A stretch of 64,000 nucleotides of DNA from Azospira restricta (GCF_016858125.1 NZ_CP064781.1:1559501-1623500); one strand, 5' to 3'; positions 40,021 through 52,503 are shown, counted from the first letter of the stretch. Made by a program: numbers and translations. The notes: generated by a model not told the origin, from the letters alone.

Positions 40021-40886
40021 AGCTCGGCTTCGTCGGCCTCGGCACGATGGGCCGCCCGATGGCGACGCGCCTCTTGCGCGCCGGCCACGAGCTCGCGGTG
40101 TGGGCGCGCCGCCCGGAAGCGGCGGCGCCGCTGGTCGCCGCCGGCGCCACGCCGTGCGCGTCGGCGGCCGAGGTCGCCCGCCGCTCCGAGATCGTCTTCA
40201 CCATCGTCACCTACGGCCGCGACGTCGAGGCCGTCGTCTTCGGCGACGACGGGCTGGCGGCGGGCTTCGCGCCGGATTCCATCCTCGTCGACATGAGCAC
40301 GATCGCGCCGGGCCTCGCGCGCGATATCGCGTCGCGGCTCGCCGCGCAGGGCGTGCACATGCTCGACGCGCCGGTCTCCGGCGGCGGCGTCGGTGCCGCG
40401 GCCGGCACGCTGGCGATCATGGCCGGCGGCGAGGCGGCAGTGCTCGAGCGCGTGCGCCCGCTGTTCGCGGTGCTCGGCAAGACCCTCGTGCACGTCGGCG
40501 GCAACGGCGCCGGGCAGGTCGCCAAGGCCTGCAACCAGATGGTCATGGTCGCCGCGATCGAGGCCGCCGCCGAGGCGATGCGGCTCGCCGCCGCCGCCGG
40601 CGTCGACCCGGAGAAGGTGCGCCAGGCGCTCGCCGGCGGCTCCGCCGGCAGCCGCGTGCTGGAGGTGTTCGGCGCGCGGATGACGCAGCGCGACTTCGCC
40701 GCCGGCGTCGAGGCGCGGCTGCACCACAAGGATTTCGGCATCGTGCTGCAGGAGGCGCACGCCATGGGCGTGCCGCTGCCGGTGACGGCGGCCGTCGGCC
40801 AGCAGTTGAATGCGCTGATGGCGCAGGGCTGGGGCGGCTGCGACACCGCCTCGCTGCTGCGCGTGCTCGAACGCAGCGGCGACTGA
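40017..40886 (+). CDS. Beta-hydroxyacid dehydrogenase (GarR/GlxR-like), copy 2
   Basis: 289 aa and clearly homologous to the preceding gene: GLGTMGRPM at 7-15, DAPVSGGGVGA, GQVAKACNQM and KDFGIVLQ at matching positions. The copies have diverged over most of the sequence, so they are not a recent duplication and may have different substrates (for example 3-hydroxyisobutyrate or succinic semialdehyde-type). It starts inside the stop of copy 1. Confidence 0.84.
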   Translation: MKLGFVGLGTMGRPMATRLLRAGHELAVWARRPEAAAPLVAAGATPCASAAEVARRSEIVFTIVTYGRDVEAVVFGDDGLAAGFAPDSILVDMSTIAPGLARDIASRLAAQGVHMLDAPVSGGGVGAAAGTLAIMAGGEAAVLERVRPLFAVLGKTLVHVGGNGAGQVAKACNQMVMVAAIEAAAEAMRLAAAAGVDPEKVRQALAGGSAGSRVLEVFGARMTQRDFAAGVEARLHHKDFGIVLQEAHAMGVPLPVTAAVGQQLNALMAQGWGGCDTASLLRVLERSGD

Positions 40887-41006
40887 TCGCGCGTCGTGCC
40901 GGCAATGCCCACGGCATTTGCGGCGCTGGTATGATCTTCCGCGCGCGACTGTTGTCTGACTGACCAAGGCCCCCGCAGAGGGGCGTACCTTCCGAAGGAG
41001 GACGCG

Positions 41007-43547
41007 ATGAACCGGATGCTGGCGGTCCCGGAGTTGTTGGCCATCTTCGACCACGCCCCGGTCGGCATCGTGCTCGTCCGCGACGGGCATCTCCAGCATT
41101 GCAACCGCCGCTTCTGCGACCTGCTCGGCTACGCCGCCGACGAAGTCTTCGGCCAGCCGGCCCGCGTGCTCTACGCCAGCGAGGAGGAGTACCTCCGCCT
41201 GCGCCGCTGGGCCCGCCGCGCGCTGCTCGCCGGCGACGCCTTCGACGTCGAGGTGCCGCTGCGCCGCTGCGACGGGCGCCTGATCTACTGCCGCCTCTAC
41301 GCCGCGGCGATCCACCGCGAGGCGCCGCGCGAAGGCACCATCTGGATCGTCGAGGACCTCGAGGAGCAGACCCGGATCAAGGACGAGCTGTGGGACACCC
41401 AGCGCGACCTCGAGGCCACCTTCGCCGCCGCCCAGGTCGGCATCATGCTGCTGCGCGACCGGCGCATCGTGCGCAACAACCCGCGCATGGAGGAGATGTT
41501 CGGCTACCCGGCGGGCGAGATGGTCGGCTGCTCGTCGCGCATCCTCTACATCTCCGATGGCGAGTTCGAGGCGGCCGGCAACATCTACGCGATCATCGCC
41601 GCCGGCGGCACGCACCGCCGCGAGCAGTGGCTGCGGCGCAAGGATGGCAGCACCTTCTGGGCGCAGGTCAGCGGCCGCTTCGTCGACATGCACCAGCCGG
41701 ACCTCGGCTCGGTGTGGATCGTCGAGGACATGACCGAAAGGAAGCGCCAGGACGAGCGCCTGCAGGCCGCGCTCGCCGAGCAGCGGATGATCTTCGACAA
41801 CGCCGCCTTCGGCATCACCTACGTCAGCGGCGAGCAGATGCAACGCTGCAACCACCGCTTCGCCGGCATGCTCGGCTACACCCCGGAGGAACTGGCCGGT
41901 CGCCTGGTGCAGGAGATCTTTCCCGATGACGCGGCCTACCGCGACTACGCGGCGGGCGCCGAGAACGAACTGCGCCGGCACGGCGCCTTCGTCGGCGAGA
42001 CGCAGGTGCGCAGGAAGGACGGCAGCCTGTTCTGGATGCGTGGCACGGCGCAGCGCGTGTCATGGGAGCAGGGCGGCGGCGCGATCTGGATCTGCGAGGA
42101 CATCACCGAGCGCCGCCAGGCGCAGGAGGCGCTGCTGCGCGCGCACGAGGAGCTCGAGGTGCGCGTCGCCGAGCGTACCGCCGAGCTGGAGACCGCCAAC
42201 GTCCAGCTGCAGTCGGAGATCTTCGAGCGCATGCAGGCCGAGGAGCGCGTCTGGCACATCGCCCACCACGACGCGCTGACCGGGCTGCCCAACCGCAGCC
42301 TGCTGCAGGACCGCCTCGGCCAGGCGCTGGCCGGCGCCGAGCGCGCCGGCAACCTGGTGGCGGTGCTCTTCCTCGACCTCGACCGCTTCAAGGCGGTGAA
42401 CGATACCCTCGGCCACGACGTCGGCGACGCGCTGCTGAAGGTCGTCGCCGCGCGGCTCGCCGGCGCCGTGCGCGACGTCGACACCGTCTGCCGGCTCGGC
42501 GGCGACGAGTTCGTCGTCGTCCTCGGCGCGGTCGGCGGCACCGACGATGCGGTGATGGTCGCCGAGCGCATCGTCGACGAACTGGCGCAGCCGGCCGAGG
42601 TGATGGGGCACGCGCTGCGCGTGTCGACCTCGATCGGCATCAGCCTGTTCCCCGAGGATGGCCGCGACGCGCAGACGCTGATGAAGAACGCCGACACCGC
42701 GATGTACACCGCGAAGAACCGCGGCCGCAACAACTTCCAGTTCTTCTCGCCGGCGATGAACGACCTCGCCAGCCGCTTCTTCCGGCTCGAGCAGCGGCTG
42801 CGCCGCGCCGTCGAGCGCAACGAGTTCGTGCTCCACTTCCAGCCGCAGGTCGATGTCGCCCAGCGCCGCGTCTGCGGCGTCGAGGCGCTGGTGCGCTGGC
42901 AGGATCCGGAGGCCGGGCTGGTACCGCCGGCCGAATTCATCCCGGTCGCCGAGGAGACCGGCCTCATCCTCGAACTCGGCGAATGGGTGCTGCGCGGCGC
43001 CTGCCGGCAGATCCGCGCCTGGCACGACGCCGGCTGGCCGCAGGTGCCGGTGGCGGTGAACCTGTCGCCGCGCCAGTTCCAGCAGAGCGATCTGGTCGAG
43101 CGCGTGCGCGCGATCCTCGCCGAGACCGGCGTGCCGCCGGCGATGCTCGAGCTGGAGATCACCGAATCGAGCCTGATGCACAGCGTCGAGGAAGCGCTGG
43201 CGCAGGTGCAGGCGCTCGCCGACATGGGCGTGCGCCTGGCCATCGACGACTTCGGCACCGGCTACTCCAGTCTCGCCTACCTCAAGCGCTTCCCGGTCAG
43301 TCGGCTGAAGATAGACCGCTCCTTCGTGCGCGACCTGTGCGACGACCGCGACGACGCGGCGATCGTCGCCTCGATCATCGGGCTGGCCCGGAGCCTGGCG
43401 CTCGAGGTCGTTGCCGAAGGCGTCGAAACCGCGCCGCAGCTCGCCGCGCTGCGCGACGAAGGCTGCCGGCACTGTCAGGGCTACCTGTTCTCGAAGCCGA
43501 GGCCGGCGGAGGAGGTGGCGGCGATTTTTGCGGCGGGGGCGGTGTGA
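41007..43547 (+). CDS. PAS-GGDEF-EAL c-di-GMP signalling protein
   Basis: 846 aa, soluble. Three PAS units (about 5-115, 125-245, 255-370, each with a W-I-[VC]-E-D end motif) are followed by a coiled coil (about 372-412). The GGDEF domain carries GGDEF at 498-502 and the EAL domain carries EAL at 626-628, with DDFGTGYSS and KIDRSFVRDL further on. Both catalytic motifs are intact, so it may synthesise and degrade c-di-GMP according to its PAS input. A strong GAAGGAGG ribosome site precedes the ATG; CCTTC just before it could pair with GAAGG and mask it. Transcribed alone. Confidence 0.92.
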   Translation: MNRMLAVPELLAIFDHAPVGIVLVRDGHLQHCNRRFCDLLGYAADEVFGQPARVLYASEEEYLRLRRWARRALLAGDAFDVEVPLRRCDGRLIYCRLYAAAIHREAPREGTIWIVEDLEEQTRIKDELWDTQRDLEATFAAAQVGIMLLRDRRIVRNNPRMEEMFGYPAGEMVGCSSRILYISDGEFEAAGNIYAIIAAGGTHRREQWLRRKDGSTFWAQVSGRFVDMHQPDLGSVWIVEDMTERKRQDERLQAALAEQRMIFDNAAFGITYVSGEQMQRCNHRFAGMLGYTPEELAGRLVQEIFPDDAAYRDYAAGAENELRRHGAFVGETQVRRKDGSLFWMRGTAQRVSWEQGGGAIWICEDITERRQAQEALLRAHEELEVRVAERTAELETANVQLQSEIFERMQAEERVWHIAHHDALTGLPNRSLLQDRLGQALAGAERAGNLVAVLFLDLDRFKAVNDTLGHDVGDALLKVVAARLAGAVRDVDTVCRLGGDEFVVVLGAVGGTDDAVMVAERIVDELAQPAEVMGHALRVSTSIGISLFPEDGRDAQTLMKNADTAMYTAKNRGRNNFQFFSPAMNDLASRFFRLEQRLRRAVERNEFVLHFQPQVDVAQRRVCGVEALVRWQDPEAGLVPPAEFIPVAEETGLILELGEWVLRGACRQIRAWHDAGWPQVPVAVNLSPRQFQQSDLVERVRAILAETGVPPAMLELEITESSLMHSVEEALAQVQALADMGVRLAIDDFGTGYSSLAYLKRFPVSRLKIDRSFVRDLCDDRDDAAIVASIIGLARSLALEVVAEGVETAPQLAALRDEGCRHCQGYLFSKPRPAEEVAAIFAAGAV

Positions 43548-43690
43548 ATCGGCTGGTTGGGTGGGGCTGCAAACGGCCAGAAGTGGCCGGTCTGACTCTC
43601 TGCGCAATTGCGGTCGTTGGGTTCTGCCTTCTGCGAAACAACTTCAGTCGCTGAAGCCGCGCAGGCCGCTCACTTCTACGTTGGCCCTTG

Positions 43691-44314
43691 ATGAAAGAAA
43701 TGGCCTCAACAATGACGGAAAAAGCGGCATATCCTGCGTTCGGCCGAGTCGTCGTGATCGTGGGCGTGGTTCTTGCGCTCTTAACTGGCTGTGTCGTGCC
43801 GCTCATGGAGCCCCAGGGGCGATACTACAAGGGGTCACCGCGGACCCCTGTGGGGGCATATATGTCTGCTGTAACCGTTGGCGGGTTAAGGCAGGATGCA
43901 GTCATTTATTCCGTGAGCTTTACACCGCTTGACCGCTCCCCGGAATTCGTTCTCGTTCTTCGCGGTGGCCGTAAGGTTCGCAGCACTGATATTTCTCCGG
44001 GACTGCTGCGACAACACGCCAAGTTCACTCGTACGATACAAAGCGGCCCATTTTCCGGTAGTGATGTTTATAGCGATGGATTGATAACGTTCACAGTTCT
44101 GCCGGAGGGAGCGATTTACCTGACGGTAGGAGCTAACCCGTACTGTGACCCGGTAGACCCCATGGTTTTTGAGACTGTCGATGGTCGCAAGACCTATGGT
44201 TTTCCGATGCTATACGGTGACTTTCTCGAGTTATTTGGGCCACCCGATGAAACTTCCTCTGTCTTTATGTTTACGCGAGCGCCGTGCGCATTGGAACACC
44301 GACGAAGCCGGTGA
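43691..44314 (+). CDS. Putative lipoprotein of unknown function in a lower-GC patch
   Basis: About 207 aa. An N-terminal hydrophobic stretch ends in LALLTGC (Cys near residue 34), a good lipobox, so the mature protein would be anchored by lipid. The rest has no family I recognise; it includes VGGLRQDAVIYSVSFTPLDRSPEFVLVLRGG-like beta-rich sequence. Codon use is far less G/C-biased than in the neighbours (many gat, ttt, tat codons), which points to a foreign origin. The start is uncertain; ATGs at 43691, 43700 and 43712 are possible and none has a good ribosome site. The C-terminus RAPCALEHRRSR looks out of character and may be a junction or frameshift. Confidence 0.55.
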   Translation: MKEMASTMTEKAAYPAFGRVVVIVGVVLALLTGCVVPLMEPQGRYYKGSPRTPVGAYMSAVTVGGLRQDAVIYSVSFTPLDRSPEFVLVLRGGRKVRSTDISPGLLRQHAKFTRTIQSGPFSGSDVYSDGLITFTVLPEGAIYLTVGANPYCDPVDPMVFETVDGRKTYGFPMLYGDFLELFGPPDETSSVFMFTRAPCALEHRRSR

Positions 44315-44575
44315 TGTGGAAACAGTGGCAGGAAAATAGGGCTGGGTCCATGTGATCCGGCCCTGCTTACCGAGGCATTGGAGAAGCGCGGCTCATGAAG
44401 GCGTATAACTTCAGGTGGAATGGGCGGACAAAAGTGGTTCGCCGTTCACCACAACGTTGAACGACCGCATTCTCAGGTCGGCAACTTCTGCTTTGGGGCG
44501 GAAGTCGTTCCCTCCCGAAGCGAGTGGGTCGGCTTTTGCCGATCCACTCGCACTAATAGTTCATCCCAAGCTAGC
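44315..44575. other. Gene-free stretch with two hairpins
   Basis: A 10-bp stem (44339-44348 with 44354-44363) without a T tract follows the lipoprotein gene. A 14-bp stem with a TTTT loop (44520-44551, one G-T pair) lies just before the 3' end of the opposing gene. No coding potential is seen between them. The hairpins may serve as factor-independent barriers between convergent genes. Confidence 0.5.
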
Positions 44576-45004
44576 TCAACGCTCCCGCCCATGCCGCCGT
44601 CCGCGGTCGTCGTCGTCCCACTGCCGGTGGCGATGGTCGCGGTCGTGGCGGTCGTAGTAGTGGTGGTGCCGCTCGCGGTACCTCGGCACATAGACGCGGT
44701 CGTACCAGTCGCCGCGCACGAAATAGACGCGCTCGCCGCAGGCGCCGTACTTGTGGCAGTGCTTGCCCCAGTTCCTGGCGTGTCCCGGCGGCACGTGCAT
44801 GTAGATCGGCGGGCGGTAGTAGGGAACGTGCTCGATCACGATCGGTTGCGGGTACATCAGGTACGGCCGCGGGTAGCCGCCGATGTCGATCTGCCCGTAG
44901 AAGCCGGGCTGGCCGATGCCGATCGAGATGCCGACGTCGGAGGCGCGGGCGGGGGCGCTCAGCACGGTGGCGAGCGCGGCGAGGGTGATCAGGATGCGTT
45001 TCAT
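44576..45004 (-). CDS. Secreted His/Asp/Arg-rich protein of unknown function
   Basis: 142 aa with a signal peptide (1-21, ARA-SD). The middle is Tyr/Pro-rich (GGYPRPYLMYPQPIVIEHVPYYRPPIYMHVPPGH) followed by HCHKYGACGERVYFVR. The last 35 residues are charged, dominated by His, Asp and Arg (HHHYYDRHDRDHRHRQWDDDD). Such tails can bind metal ions; a periplasmic metal-related role is possible but not shown. Similar short proteins are common in Betaproteobacteria as hypothetical proteins. Start ATG 45004 follows AAAGGAG. Confidence 0.75.
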   Translation of the reverse strand: MKRILITLAALATVLSAPARASDVGISIGIGQPGFYGQIDIGGYPRPYLMYPQPIVIEHVPYYRPPIYMHVPPGHARNWGKHCHKYGACGERVYFVRGDWYDRVYVPRYRERHHHYYDRHDRDHRHRQWDDDDRGRRHGRER

Positions 45005-45094
45005 GGTGCATGACTCCTTTCGCAGGTCATGCCCTGAAAACGCGGCAGCGGCGCCGGCTGCCGACAGGCAGTTGTTACAAAACGTAACGCGGGT

Positions 45095-45734
45095 TCAGGC
45101 GTCCTGCTGGCCGTAGCCGGCGAACTTCTCGAGCACGGTGCGCATCTCGTTGGCGCCGAGCAGCACCGGTTCGCCCATCTGGCAGGCGCGCCAGTACTGC
45201 TCGCAGAGCGCCTCCAGCTCGACGCCGAGGTCGAGCGCGTGCTTCAGGTCGCGGCCGAAGAGCAGCATGCCGTGGTTGGCGAGCAGGCAGGCCGAGCGGC
45301 CGTCGAGTGCAGCGAGTGCGGCGTCCGAGAGCTCCTGCGTGCCGAAGGTGGCGTAGCCGGCGCAGCGGATGGTGTCGCCGCCGAAGCGGACGATCATGTA
45401 GTGGAAGGGCGGGATCTCGCGCCTGAGGCAGGCGAGGCTGGTGGCGAACGGCGAGTGCGCGTGCAGCACGGCGCCGGCCTCCGGCCGTGCGGTGTAGAGG
45501 TCGCGGTGGAAGCGCCACTCGGAGGAGGGTTTGCGGCGGCCTTCGAAGCTGCCGTCGAGGCGCATGAAGACGATGTCGGACGGCGTCAGCGTCTCGTAGT
45601 CCATGCCGGTCGGCGTGATCAGGAAGCCGTGCTCGCCGTTCTTGTCGACGCGCACCGAGAGGTTGCCGGCGGTGCCCTTGTTCAGCCCGACCGCGGCCAT
45701 GCGGCGGGCGGTGGCGATCAGTTCGGCGCGCAGC

Positions 45735-45742
<8 letters not shown>
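45095..45742 (-). CDS. Class II (FucA-like) aldolase, probably 5-methylthioribulose/5-deoxyribulose-1-phosphate aldolase
   Basis: 215 aa zinc aldolase. LNKGTAGNLSVR (20-31) and ITPTGMDY (42-49) bind phosphate and substrate. Zinc/catalytic residues are Glu75 (PSSEWRFH), His94 and His96 (LHAHS) and His157. These match L-fuculose-1-phosphate aldolase E73/H92/H94/H155 with a constant offset of two. It therefore looks like an aldolase rather than the dehydratase MtnB. Its start lies within the 3' end of mtnA (8-base overlap). Coupling to mtnA suggests it cleaves the MtnA product to DHAP and an aldehyde, as in the DHAP shunt. A generic fuculose-type aldolase remains possible. Confidence 0.78.
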
Positions 45743-46814
<1,072 letters not shown>

Positions 46815-46861
46815 GCCTGCCATTTTACAGTGGCGGCTTCACCTTTCCGCGCAGGTTTTCC

Positions 46862-48013
46862 ATGCTCTCGCCCGTCGCCGTCGATTCCAAGCTGCCCTGG
46901 GTCGGCACCACGATCTTCACCGTGATGTCCAAGCTCGCCGCCGACTGCGGCGCGATCAACCTGTCGCAGGGCTTCCCCGACTTCCAGGCCGAGCCGGCGC
47001 TGTTCGACGCGGTGCACCGGGCGATGCTCTCCGGCCGCAACCAGTATGCGCCGATGGCCGGCATGCCCGAGCTGCGCCAGGGCATCGCCGACAAGGTGGC
47101 GGCGCTGTACGGCACGCGCTACGACGTCGATGCCGAGATCACCGTCACCGCCGGCGCGACGCAGGCGATCTACACGGCGATCGCCGCCTTCGTCCGCCCC
47201 GGCGACGAGGTGATCGTCTTCGAGCCGGTGTACGACAGCTACGTGCCGGCGATCGAGACCGTCGGCGGCCGCGCCGTCTATTCGCGGCTGACCTTCCCCG
47301 ACTACCGGCCGGACTGGAACCACGTGAAATCGCTGATCGGCCCGCGCACGCGGATGATCATCGTGAACACGCCGAACAACCCGAGCTGCAGCCTGTTTGC
47401 CGCCGAGGACATGGCGGTGCTCGCCGAACTGACGCGCGACACCGACATCGTCGTCCTCGGCGACGAGGTGTACGAGCACATCTGCTACGAGGGTGCGCAC
47501 CAGAGCCTGTGCCGGCACCCGGAGCTGGCCGCGCGCAGCCTCGTCGTTTCCTCGTTCGGCAAGACCTACCACATCACCGGCTGGAAGATCGGCTACGTGG
47601 TCGGCCCGCAGCCGCTGATGACGGAATTCCGCAAGGTGCACCAGTTCAACGTGTTCACCGTGAACACGCCGGGGCAGCTCGGCATCGCCGAGTACCTGCA
47701 GGATGCCTCGCGCCACCTCGGGCTGGTCGACTTCTACCGGCAGAAGCGCGACTTCTTCCGTGAGCAGCTGCAGGGCTCCCGCTTCGAGCTGCTGCCCTGC
47801 CGCGGCACCTACTTCCAGCTGGCGCGCTACGGCGCGATCTCGGACAAGCCCGACCGCGAATTCGCCGAATGGATGACGCGCGCAGTCGGCGTCGCGGTGA
47901 TCCCGGTCTCGGCCTTCTACCACGACGGCCACGACGACCGCGTCGTGCGCTTCTGCTTTGCCAAGAAGGAGGAGACGCTGGCCGCGGCCGGCGAGCGGCT
48001 GCGGCGGGTGTAG
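46862..48013 (+). CDS. Methionine-type aminotransferase (YbdL/MtnE-like)
   Basis: 383 aa fold-type I aminotransferase. The NLSQGFPDFQAEP opening (33-45) and QYAPMAGMPELRQ (61-73) are diagnostic of the YbdL/kynurenine-aminotransferase group. PLP-site residues are Asn172 (NTPNNPS), Asp201-x-x-Tyr204 and Lys234 (SSFGKTYHITGWK). E. coli YbdL prefers methionine, and related enzymes regenerate methionine from its keto acid in salvage pathways. Divergence from mtnA with a very short shared gap supports a link to methionine metabolism, but a link with a DHAP shunt is not required. Confidence 0.86.
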   Translation: MLSPVAVDSKLPWVGTTIFTVMSKLAADCGAINLSQGFPDFQAEPALFDAVHRAMLSGRNQYAPMAGMPELRQGIADKVAALYGTRYDVDAEITVTAGATQAIYTAIAAFVRPGDEVIVFEPVYDSYVPAIETVGGRAVYSRLTFPDYRPDWNHVKSLIGPRTRMIIVNTPNNPSCSLFAAEDMAVLAELTRDTDIVVLGDEVYEHICYEGAHQSLCRHPELAARSLVVSSFGKTYHITGWKIGYVVGPQPLMTEFRKVHQFNVFTVNTPGQLGIAEYLQDASRHLGLVDFYRQKRDFFREQLQGSRFELLPCRGTYFQLARYGAISDKPDREFAEWMTRAVGVAVIPVSAFYHDGHDDRVVRFCFAKKEETLAAAGERLRRV

Positions 48014-48075
48014 CGCTTCGCCGGCGCGGCGGGCGGTGAGACAATGACGGCCGTCTATCCCGGAAGCCGTTCGCG

Positions 48076-49086
48076 ATGTCGCCGAAATATCTTCTGTCCC
48101 TGCTGCTCGTCGCGCTGCTGGCCGCGCCGGCCGGCGCCGAGCCGATGCCCCTGTCGGTCAGCGTGCCCGGCCCCGGTGCCACCGCCTACCTGCCGGTCGA
48201 GCTGATCCCGAAGATCGGCGCCGACAAGGCGGAAGGCGCCGAGCTGCAGATCAGCTTCGCGCCCAGCGGCGGCGGCGCGCTCGCCGACCTCACCGGCAAC
48301 AACGCCGACTTCGCGGTGGTTGGCATGCCGGCGGCGATGTCGCTGCACCTGAAGGACCCGCGCATCGTCGTGCTGGCCGCGGTGAACGACCTGCCGCTGT
48401 ACGTGCTGATGGTGCGCGAGGGGCTGCGCGGGCAGGTGCGCGAGCCGGCCGACCTGAAGGGGCGCGTGATCGGCCTGCACAGCGACTCGGCGACGACCAA
48501 GAACACCTCGCAGCAGGTGCTCGAACTGATCTTCCGCCGCGCCGGCGTGCCGCCCGGCAGCTACCGCAAGATCAGTGTCGGCCGGCGCTGGGAGTCGGAG
48601 TCGATGATGCTGAAGAGCGGCGCCGCCGACGCGGTGATCGCCGACGAGCCGCACGCGACGCGGATGGTCGAGGAGAAAGTGGCCTTCCCGCTGCTGCATC
48701 TGGGCGATCCGCAGACGATGCGCCTCTACGCCGGCACCGGCTTCCTGCGCGGCGTGCTGGTCGCGCGCCAGGATCGCATCGCGCGCGACCCCGAGCGCCA
48801 CGAGAAGATGGTGCGCATCCTGCAGCGCGCGCTGCAGTGGATCGCGACGCACTCGCCCGAGGAGGTCGCCGACCTGGCCGGCGTCACCGACGCCGACGAG
48901 CGCCGGCGGCTGGTCCGCGTGCTGCGCCAGTACCCGCGCCAGTACAGCACCGACGGCAAGTTCTCGGCGCGCCAGCTGGCGGCGACCGAGATCTTCTTCA
49001 TCGACTCGCAGCGCGGCAACTCGGCCGCCGAGCATTTCCGCGTCGAGTCGATGGTGGTCGACCGCTGGGTAGGCAGGAAGGAATAG
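48076..49086 (+). CDS. ABC-type substrate-binding protein (NMT1/SsuA-like)
   Basis: 336 aa with a signal peptide (1-21, APAGA-EP). The fold markers are those of NMT1/THI5-SsuA-TauA proteins: an ASGGGALADLTGNNADFAVVGMP-like stretch (about 67-85), the hinge around KGRVIGLHSDSATTKN (about 130-145), and GAADAVIADEPHATRM (about 184-199). No ABC ATPase or permease is nearby. The gene is followed 7 bases later by a membrane sensor-like protein and then a convergent hybrid kinase, so it may present its ligand to a sensor rather than a transporter. Ligand unknown. Confidence 0.82.
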   Translation: MSPKYLLSLLLVALLAAPAGAEPMPLSVSVPGPGATAYLPVELIPKIGADKAEGAELQISFAPSGGGALADLTGNNADFAVVGMPAAMSLHLKDPRIVVLAAVNDLPLYVLMVREGLRGQVREPADLKGRVIGLHSDSATTKNTSQQVLELIFRRAGVPPGSYRKISVGRRWESESMMLKSGAADAVIADEPHATRMVEEKVAFPLLHLGDPQTMRLYAGTGFLRGVLVARQDRIARDPERHEKMVRILQRALQWIATHSPEEVADLAGVTDADERRRLVRVLRQYPRQYSTDGKFSARQLAATEIFFIDSQRGNSAAEHFRVESMVVDRWVGRKE

Positions 49087-49093
49087 GCCGCCG

Positions 49094-49939
49094 ATGCCGC
49101 AGCGCCGACTCGCCCGCCAGCTGATCCTCGTCCTCGTCCTGTGCGGCGTGCTGACCGCGCTGGTCAGCGTCTGGCTGCTGCATTCCGCCAACGCGAAATA
49201 TTTCGCGACGCGCCGCGCCAGCACCGAGACGCACTTCGTCGGCGTCATCTCCGGGCTGGAGCAGCAGTGGGGGCGCGAGGCCTTCAGCGTGAAGACGCGC
49301 ATCGAGTCGCTGCGCTATCTCGAAAGCCGTCCGCGCCAGCTGGAGGCGCTGGCGGTCCACCTGACCAGCCTCGGGCGCAGCCTGGAGTTCCCGCTGCTGC
49401 GCATCGAGGACGCGCACGGCGGCGTGCTGGCCAGGTTCGAGTACCTCCGCCGCGAGCCGCCGAAGGTGCATTTCCGCGCCGGCCAGGAGTCGGCCTGGGT
49501 GTTCGACGACAAGGGCGGGCACCTCTACCTCGCGCTGCGCGTGCCGATCTGGCTCGGCGCCGAGAGCGGCTACCTGGTGCTGTTCAAGCCGATCGACCAC
49601 GCCCAGCTCAGCGGCTACGACTATCCCGAGACGCGCCTCAGCCTGTGGTGGCAGGGGCGGCCGGTGGCGTCGTCGGAGGGGCGCGACGGTCTTGCCGCGG
49701 CGCTCGCGGCAAGCCGGCGCGGCGACGATCCGGCGCTGATCCGGCTGCCCTGGGGCGGTGCCGATCCGATCGAATTCCCGGTGCTGATGGTCGAGTTGAC
49801 CTCGCCGTCGCTGCTCGGCGCGGAGGCGCTGGTGCTGCCGCTGATCGTCGGCTTCGTGCCGCTCGCCGTCGCGCTCTTCCTCGTCTTCCGCGGACGCGGC
49901 GTCGCCGGCCGCAGCGGGGCGGGCTCCGGCGAGCGCTGA
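49094..49939 (+). CDS. Two-TM periplasmic sensor-like protein without an output domain
   Basis: 281 aa. TM1 is at about 9-30, a periplasmic region of about 220 residues follows (QESAWVFDDKGGHLYLALRVPIWLGAESGYLVLFKPID in the middle, PAS/CHASE4-like in appearance), and TM2 is at about 244-264. Only 17 cytoplasmic residues (RGRGVAGRSGAGSGER) come after. Proteins of this shape usually continue into HAMP, GGDEF or kinase domains, so this is either a truncated receptor or a partner that signals through another protein. It is co-directional with the binding-protein gene (7 bases) and ends 6 bases from the convergent hybrid kinase. Confidence 0.7.
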   Translation: MPQRRLARQLILVLVLCGVLTALVSVWLLHSANAKYFATRRASTETHFVGVISGLEQQWGREAFSVKTRIESLRYLESRPRQLEALAVHLTSLGRSLEFPLLRIEDAHGGVLARFEYLRREPPKVHFRAGQESAWVFDDKGGHLYLALRVPIWLGAESGYLVLFKPIDHAQLSGYDYPETRLSLWWQGRPVASSEGRDGLAAALAASRRGDDPALIRLPWGGADPIEFPVLMVELTSPSLLGAEALVLPLIVGFVPLAVALFLVFRGRGVAGRSGAGSGER

Positions 49940-49945
49940 CGCTGG

Positions 49946-52324
<2,379 letters not shown>

Positions 52325-52403
52325 AGGTGTTTGCTCCCGATCGTTCTTGCGGCCCTGTCGGTTGCCGCCCCTTGAACGATAAGAAACATAACTTTCGTCA
52401 TAG

Positions 52404-52440
52404 TTCCCGAAATGTCGGGAATGTCACGATCCTGTCACGA
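52404..52440. promoter_or_regulatory. Palindrome plus 11-bp-period direct repeat upstream of the hybrid kinase
   Basis: TTCCCGA-AATG-TCGGGAA (52404-52421) is a perfect dyad. Next to it, GTCACGA occurs at 52423-52429 and 52434-52440, exactly one helical turn apart. They lie 80-116 bases upstream of the kinase start on the minus strand and could be regulator sites. Confidence 0.4.
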
Positions 52441-52503
52441 ATTGCCGGTGCCCGCCGCGAAGCGGGCGGCACCCCCGGGGCTGCCGCGAGGTGCCGGCGA
52501 TGC

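Noticed and set aside
40887-41006. c-di-GMP riboswitch before the PAS-GGDEF-EAL gene
   Set aside because: No GEMM-type conserved core or tetraloop-receptor pattern; only a short hairpin near the ribosome site.
44520-44551. Long hairpin taken as a rho-independent terminator
   Set aside because: The stem is strong but no T tract follows on either strand; recorded as a hairpin only.
44456-44580. Integron attC site bounded by GTTGAAC and GCTCAAC
   Set aside because: The two 7-mers fit core-site consensus letters but occur in the wrong order and orientation (GTTRRRY first), and no integrase or L-box pairing is seen.
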